Shown in pieces: positions 21,894 to 23,557 of a DNA stretch of 23,557 nt (position 1 is the stretch's first letter; the number at the start of each line of letters is the position of its first letter). This DNA is from an uncultured Clostridia bacterium (GTDB lineage: Bacteria > Bacillota > Clostridia > TANB77 > CAG-508), in NCBI GenBank assembly GCA_948891265.1, contig CAQUBD010000006.1, positions 1 through 23,557 of the forward strand, in the 5' to 3' direction. The notes under the pieces were generated by a model. The model saw nothing but the letters and a program-made list of their open reading frames with translations, did no database searches and was not told the origin of the DNA. The position numbers and the translations under genes were made by a program.

Positions 21894-22583
21894 ATGGAAT
21901 TTATACTTTTATTAATAATTGTAATAATAATGAATTTTATATTAAGATTTATTTTTGATATAAATATGAGAAAATTAAAAGAAATAGCAGAAGATAAAGA
22001 GCTAGACGAATTAACCAGTAAATATTCAAATAATATAGATATTTGCAAATATTATTTGAAAAAACTTAATAATGAAAATGTAAAAATAGAAGAAGATATA
22101 AATTCAAATACGACACTATATTTAGTAGCAAGCGATAAAATCTTTATATCAAATTTGAAAAATAGTTATACAAGAATACAGACAATAGCTCATGAATGTT
22201 TACATTCTATACAAAGCAAAAAAATGTTATGGTTTAATTTTATATTTTCAAATATTTATTTAATATATTTTTTTGCAATATGCATATTAAGTATTTTTAA
22301 AATAATACCTAATAAAATGATGTTTTTAACTATATTAATTATTTTGGGATTAATATTTTATTCTGTTAGAGCTTATTTAGAAAATGATGCTATGATAAAA
22401 GCTAGATTTTTAGCTAAAACTTATATGGAAGAAATAGATATTTCAAGTAAAGATGAAATTGCCAAAATTATAAATAAGTATGATGAATTAAATAATATTG
22501 GAATAAAATGTATTAATTTTCAACTTTTAAATAATGTATTTATAAAAGTATTTATTTTTACATTAATTGCTACAATATTTTAA
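21894..22583 (+). CDS. Membrane zinc metallopeptidase, YugP-like
   Basis: A 229-residue protein with an AAGGAG ribosome binding site. The first helix (residues 2-22) anchors it; two further helices lie at about 111-160, and a last one at about 210-228. The zinc motif HECLH (His100, Glu101, His104) occurs in TIAHECLHSIQSKK, close to the TIAHEtGHAiQ pattern of YugP-type neutral zinc peptidases. The later YLENDAMIKARFLAKTYM matches the segment of that family carrying the third ligand (Glu). Compared with YugP (about 225 residues) it is of normal length. The substrate is unknown. No promoter with good spacing is seen, but the start codon directly follows the intergenic island. Confidence 0.75.
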   Translation: MEFILLLIIVIIMNFILRFIFDINMRKLKEIAEDKELDELTSKYSNNIDICKYYLKKLNNENVKIEEDINSNTTLYLVASDKIFISNLKNSYTRIQTIAHECLHSIQSKKMLWFNFIFSNIYLIYFFAICILSIFKIIPNKMMFLTILIILGLIFYSVRAYLENDAMIKARFLAKTYMEEIDISSKDEIAKIINKYDELNNIGIKCINFQLLNNVFIKVFIFTLIATIF

Positions 22584-22592
22584 TAACTTCTA

Positions 22593-22621
22593 TTGCAATT
22601 CAAAAATTTATATGGTAAAAT
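22593..22621 (+). promoter_or_regulatory. Promoter of secG
   Basis: TTGCAA (22593-22598), a 17-nt spacer and TAAAAT (22616-22621), with TGG just before the -10 box (extended -10). It is 41 nt upstream of the secG start. Confidence 0.65.
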
Positions 22622-22661
22622 AGCAAAGTAGTAAAAAGAAACCGCAAGGAGGAATTTATAA

Positions 22662-22910
22662 ATGGAAATAATAAGAACGATATTAACAGTGATATATTTT
22701 ATAATAGCACTAGTAGTAATAATATTAGCATTAATACAATCAAAAGATGATTCAGGATTATCATCAACAATAACAGGATCATCAACAAATAATTTCTACG
22801 AAAAAAATAAAGGTAGAACTAAAGAAGGAAAACAAAAAAGATTAATGATAATGTCTTCAATTCTATTTGGAATTTTAACTATAGTATTAGGAATATTATA
22901 TTTAGCATAA
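22662..22910 (+). CDS. secG: Protein translocase subunit SecG
   Basis: An 82-residue membrane protein with AAGGAGG ribosome binding site, the normal SecG size. Two helices (residues about 3-24 and 60-80) frame a loop with the family signature LIQSKDDSGLSSTITGSS. SecG associates with SecY and SecE in the preprotein translocon and assists SecA cycling. In most Clostridia rnr and smpB follow; here a terminator and an imported-looking gene follow instead, so the usual neighbours are missing or further on. Confidence 0.93.
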   Translation: MEIIRTILTVIYFIIALVVIILALIQSKDDSGLSSTITGSSTNNFYEKNKGRTKEGKQKRLMIMSSILFGILTIVLGILYLA

Positions 22911-22916
22911 AATATA

Positions 22917-22950
22917 AAGCAAGTTTTTTAACTTGTTTTATTATTTTTTT
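22917..22950 (+). terminator. Terminator of secG
   Basis: AAGCAAGTT (22917-22925), 4-nt loop and AACTTGTTT (22930-22938), then TATTATTTTTTT. The stem has one G-U pair and the T run is good. Confidence 0.85.
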
Positions 22951-22959
22951 ATAAAATAG

Positions 22960-22988
22960 TTGCATTATTTTACATAATGTGGTAAAAT
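22960..22988 (+). promoter_or_regulatory. Promoter of the last gene
   Basis: TTGCAT (22960-22965), 17-nt spacer and TAAAAT (22983-22988), preceded by TGG. The layout mirrors the secG promoter (both share TGGTAAAATA). Confidence 0.65.
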
Positions 22989-23038
22989 AATATTAGAATT
23001 TTTGTAAATCATATGCATTCAAACAAGGAGGAAACAAT

Positions 23039-23437
23039 ATGAGAATCTCTAAAAACGTACGGAATGAAGTGAAAAAAAGCGAAGCAAGAAACGAATTTTT
23101 CCAGCTTATTAAAGCAAAAATGGGAGAATTTCAAGCCGTAGGCTTTTGGGGCAACAACGCCTGGGTTGATACAGAAGACTATATCTTTGAGGGCCGGCAT
23201 TTTAAAGTTTTTCCCGTGAGATTACTGAGAACGAATGAGAACAATGGGAAATTCTATAAGAGGCGTACTGGATTTTACATGGCATTTGATATGGACAAAA
23301 TTGAGTCAGGTTCAGTGGTCGAGATTAAGGTACCAGCAGGCAAAGAGAAAATGTTTTGTGGATCAGGCGGATGGCTTGTCAAAGCAGCTAGCCGAAATTT
23401 AGGGGTGAAAAAGATAGTCGTTAAACCTCTGGAATGA
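23039..23437 (+). CDS. Protein of unknown function, GC-richer than the rest
   Basis: A 132-residue soluble protein with a perfect AAGGAGG ribosome binding site 8 nt before the ATG. It is basic at the N-terminus (MRISKNVRNEVKKSEARNEF), then has aromatic and Gly-rich strands (AVGFWGNNAWVDTEDYIF, FKVFPVRLL) and ends VVKPLE, suggesting a small beta-rich domain. I recognise no family. Codons such as GCC, GGC, CGG and CGT are common, in contrast to the rest of the window, so it was probably acquired from a less AT-rich genome. It forms a complete unit of its own with promoter and terminator. Confidence 0.75.
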   Translation: MRISKNVRNEVKKSEARNEFFQLIKAKMGEFQAVGFWGNNAWVDTEDYIFEGRHFKVFPVRLLRTNENNGKFYKRRTGFYMAFDMDKIESGSVVEIKVPAGKEKMFCGSGGWLVKAASRNLGVKKIVVKPLE

Positions 23438-23444
23438 TGAAACA

Positions 23445-23480
23445 AAAAAAGGCGGATTGTAATTAAAATCCGCCTTTTTT
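23445..23480. terminator. Strong, bidirectional terminator
   Basis: AAAAAAGGCGGATT (23445-23458) and AATCCGCCTTTTTT (23467-23480) are perfect 14-bp arms with an 8-nt loop; A tract on one side and T tract on the other allow termination from both strands. Confidence 0.93.
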
Positions 23481-23551
23481 ATGTTATAGAAAAAATTGCA
23501 GATTTTCCTATAACATAAAACATTGTACACAATTTTACAATAGTAAAATTG
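23481..23551. repeat. Two further inverted repeats at the window end
   Basis: ATGTTATAG (23481-23489) pairs with CTATAACAT (23508-23516), and CAATTTTAC (23530-23538) pairs with GTAAAATTG (23543-23551). Both are perfect 9-bp stems and follow directly after the terminator. The final bases TTGGCACAA look like the end of another GGGAC-type palindrome. Confidence 0.65.
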
Positions 23552-23557
23552 GCACAA

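Noticed and set aside
1..23557. CRISPR array, tRNA or rRNA genes, transposase or integrase genes
   Set aside because: No regularly spaced repeats, no cloverleaf with a TTCRA arm and no recognisable recombinase were found when reading both strands.

Overview
The window looks like chromosome from a very AT-rich, endospore-forming member of the Clostridia, possibly an uncultured gut lineage. By eye the composition is near 25-30% GC, with a purine-rich plus strand and A-ending codons (AGA, GGA, ATA). The sporulation genes yqfC, yqfD and pdaA, strong AGGAGG-type ribosome binding sites and TTGACA/TATAAT-type promoters support this. The lineage is inferred from gene content only.

Region 1 (1 to about 3,570) is accessory and partly decayed. 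It holds the start of a lipoprotein gene of higher GC (minus strand, cut by the window edge), two divergently oriented DUF3592-type membrane proteins and a small overlapping ORF. Two gene remnants follow: the 3' part of a GNAT_C-type acyltransferase and the 3' part of dinD. A small SAM methyltransferase and a perfect 14-bp palindrome end the region.

Region 2 (3,575 to 13,500) carries conserved housekeeping genes on the plus strand: a short, divergent FtsZ, a membrane-anchored partner, a PflX-type radical SAM protein, RsmD, a coiled-coil protein, an FtsK/SpoIIIE translocase, an unknown 523-aa protein and a beta-CASP metallo-beta-lactamase protein. Short palindromes with a GGGAC core lie at the 3' ends of four of these genes, and a fifth follows pdaA. 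A different, 35-bp direct repeat flanks ftsK.

Region 3 (13,500 to 13,740) encodes a minus-strand RNA of about 160 nt. It has a perfect consensus promoter (TTGACA, 17-nt spacer, TATAAT), a 9-bp GC-rich terminator hairpin and a 6S-like fold. It was the most rewarding non-coding discovery here.

Region 4 (13,750 to 22,910) holds a GH15 glucoamylase-like enzyme, PdaA (spore cortex), YqfC and YqfD (sporulation), an unknown 405-aa protein where phoH often sits, YbeY (rRNA processing), a DUF3048 lipoprotein-like protein, a YlbF-family protein, a membrane zinc metallopeptidase and SecG. Between the YlbF-family gene and the peptidase is a 460-bp gap with a GC-richer, strongly palindromic island of about 350 bp. 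It is bounded by imperfect inverted repeats and is a candidate structured RNA or non-autonomous mobile element.

Region 5 (22,950 to the end) is a self-contained unit of higher GC: promoter, a 132-aa protein of unknown function, a strong terminator and further palindromes. It looks imported. No tRNA, rRNA, transposase or CRISPR array was recognised.
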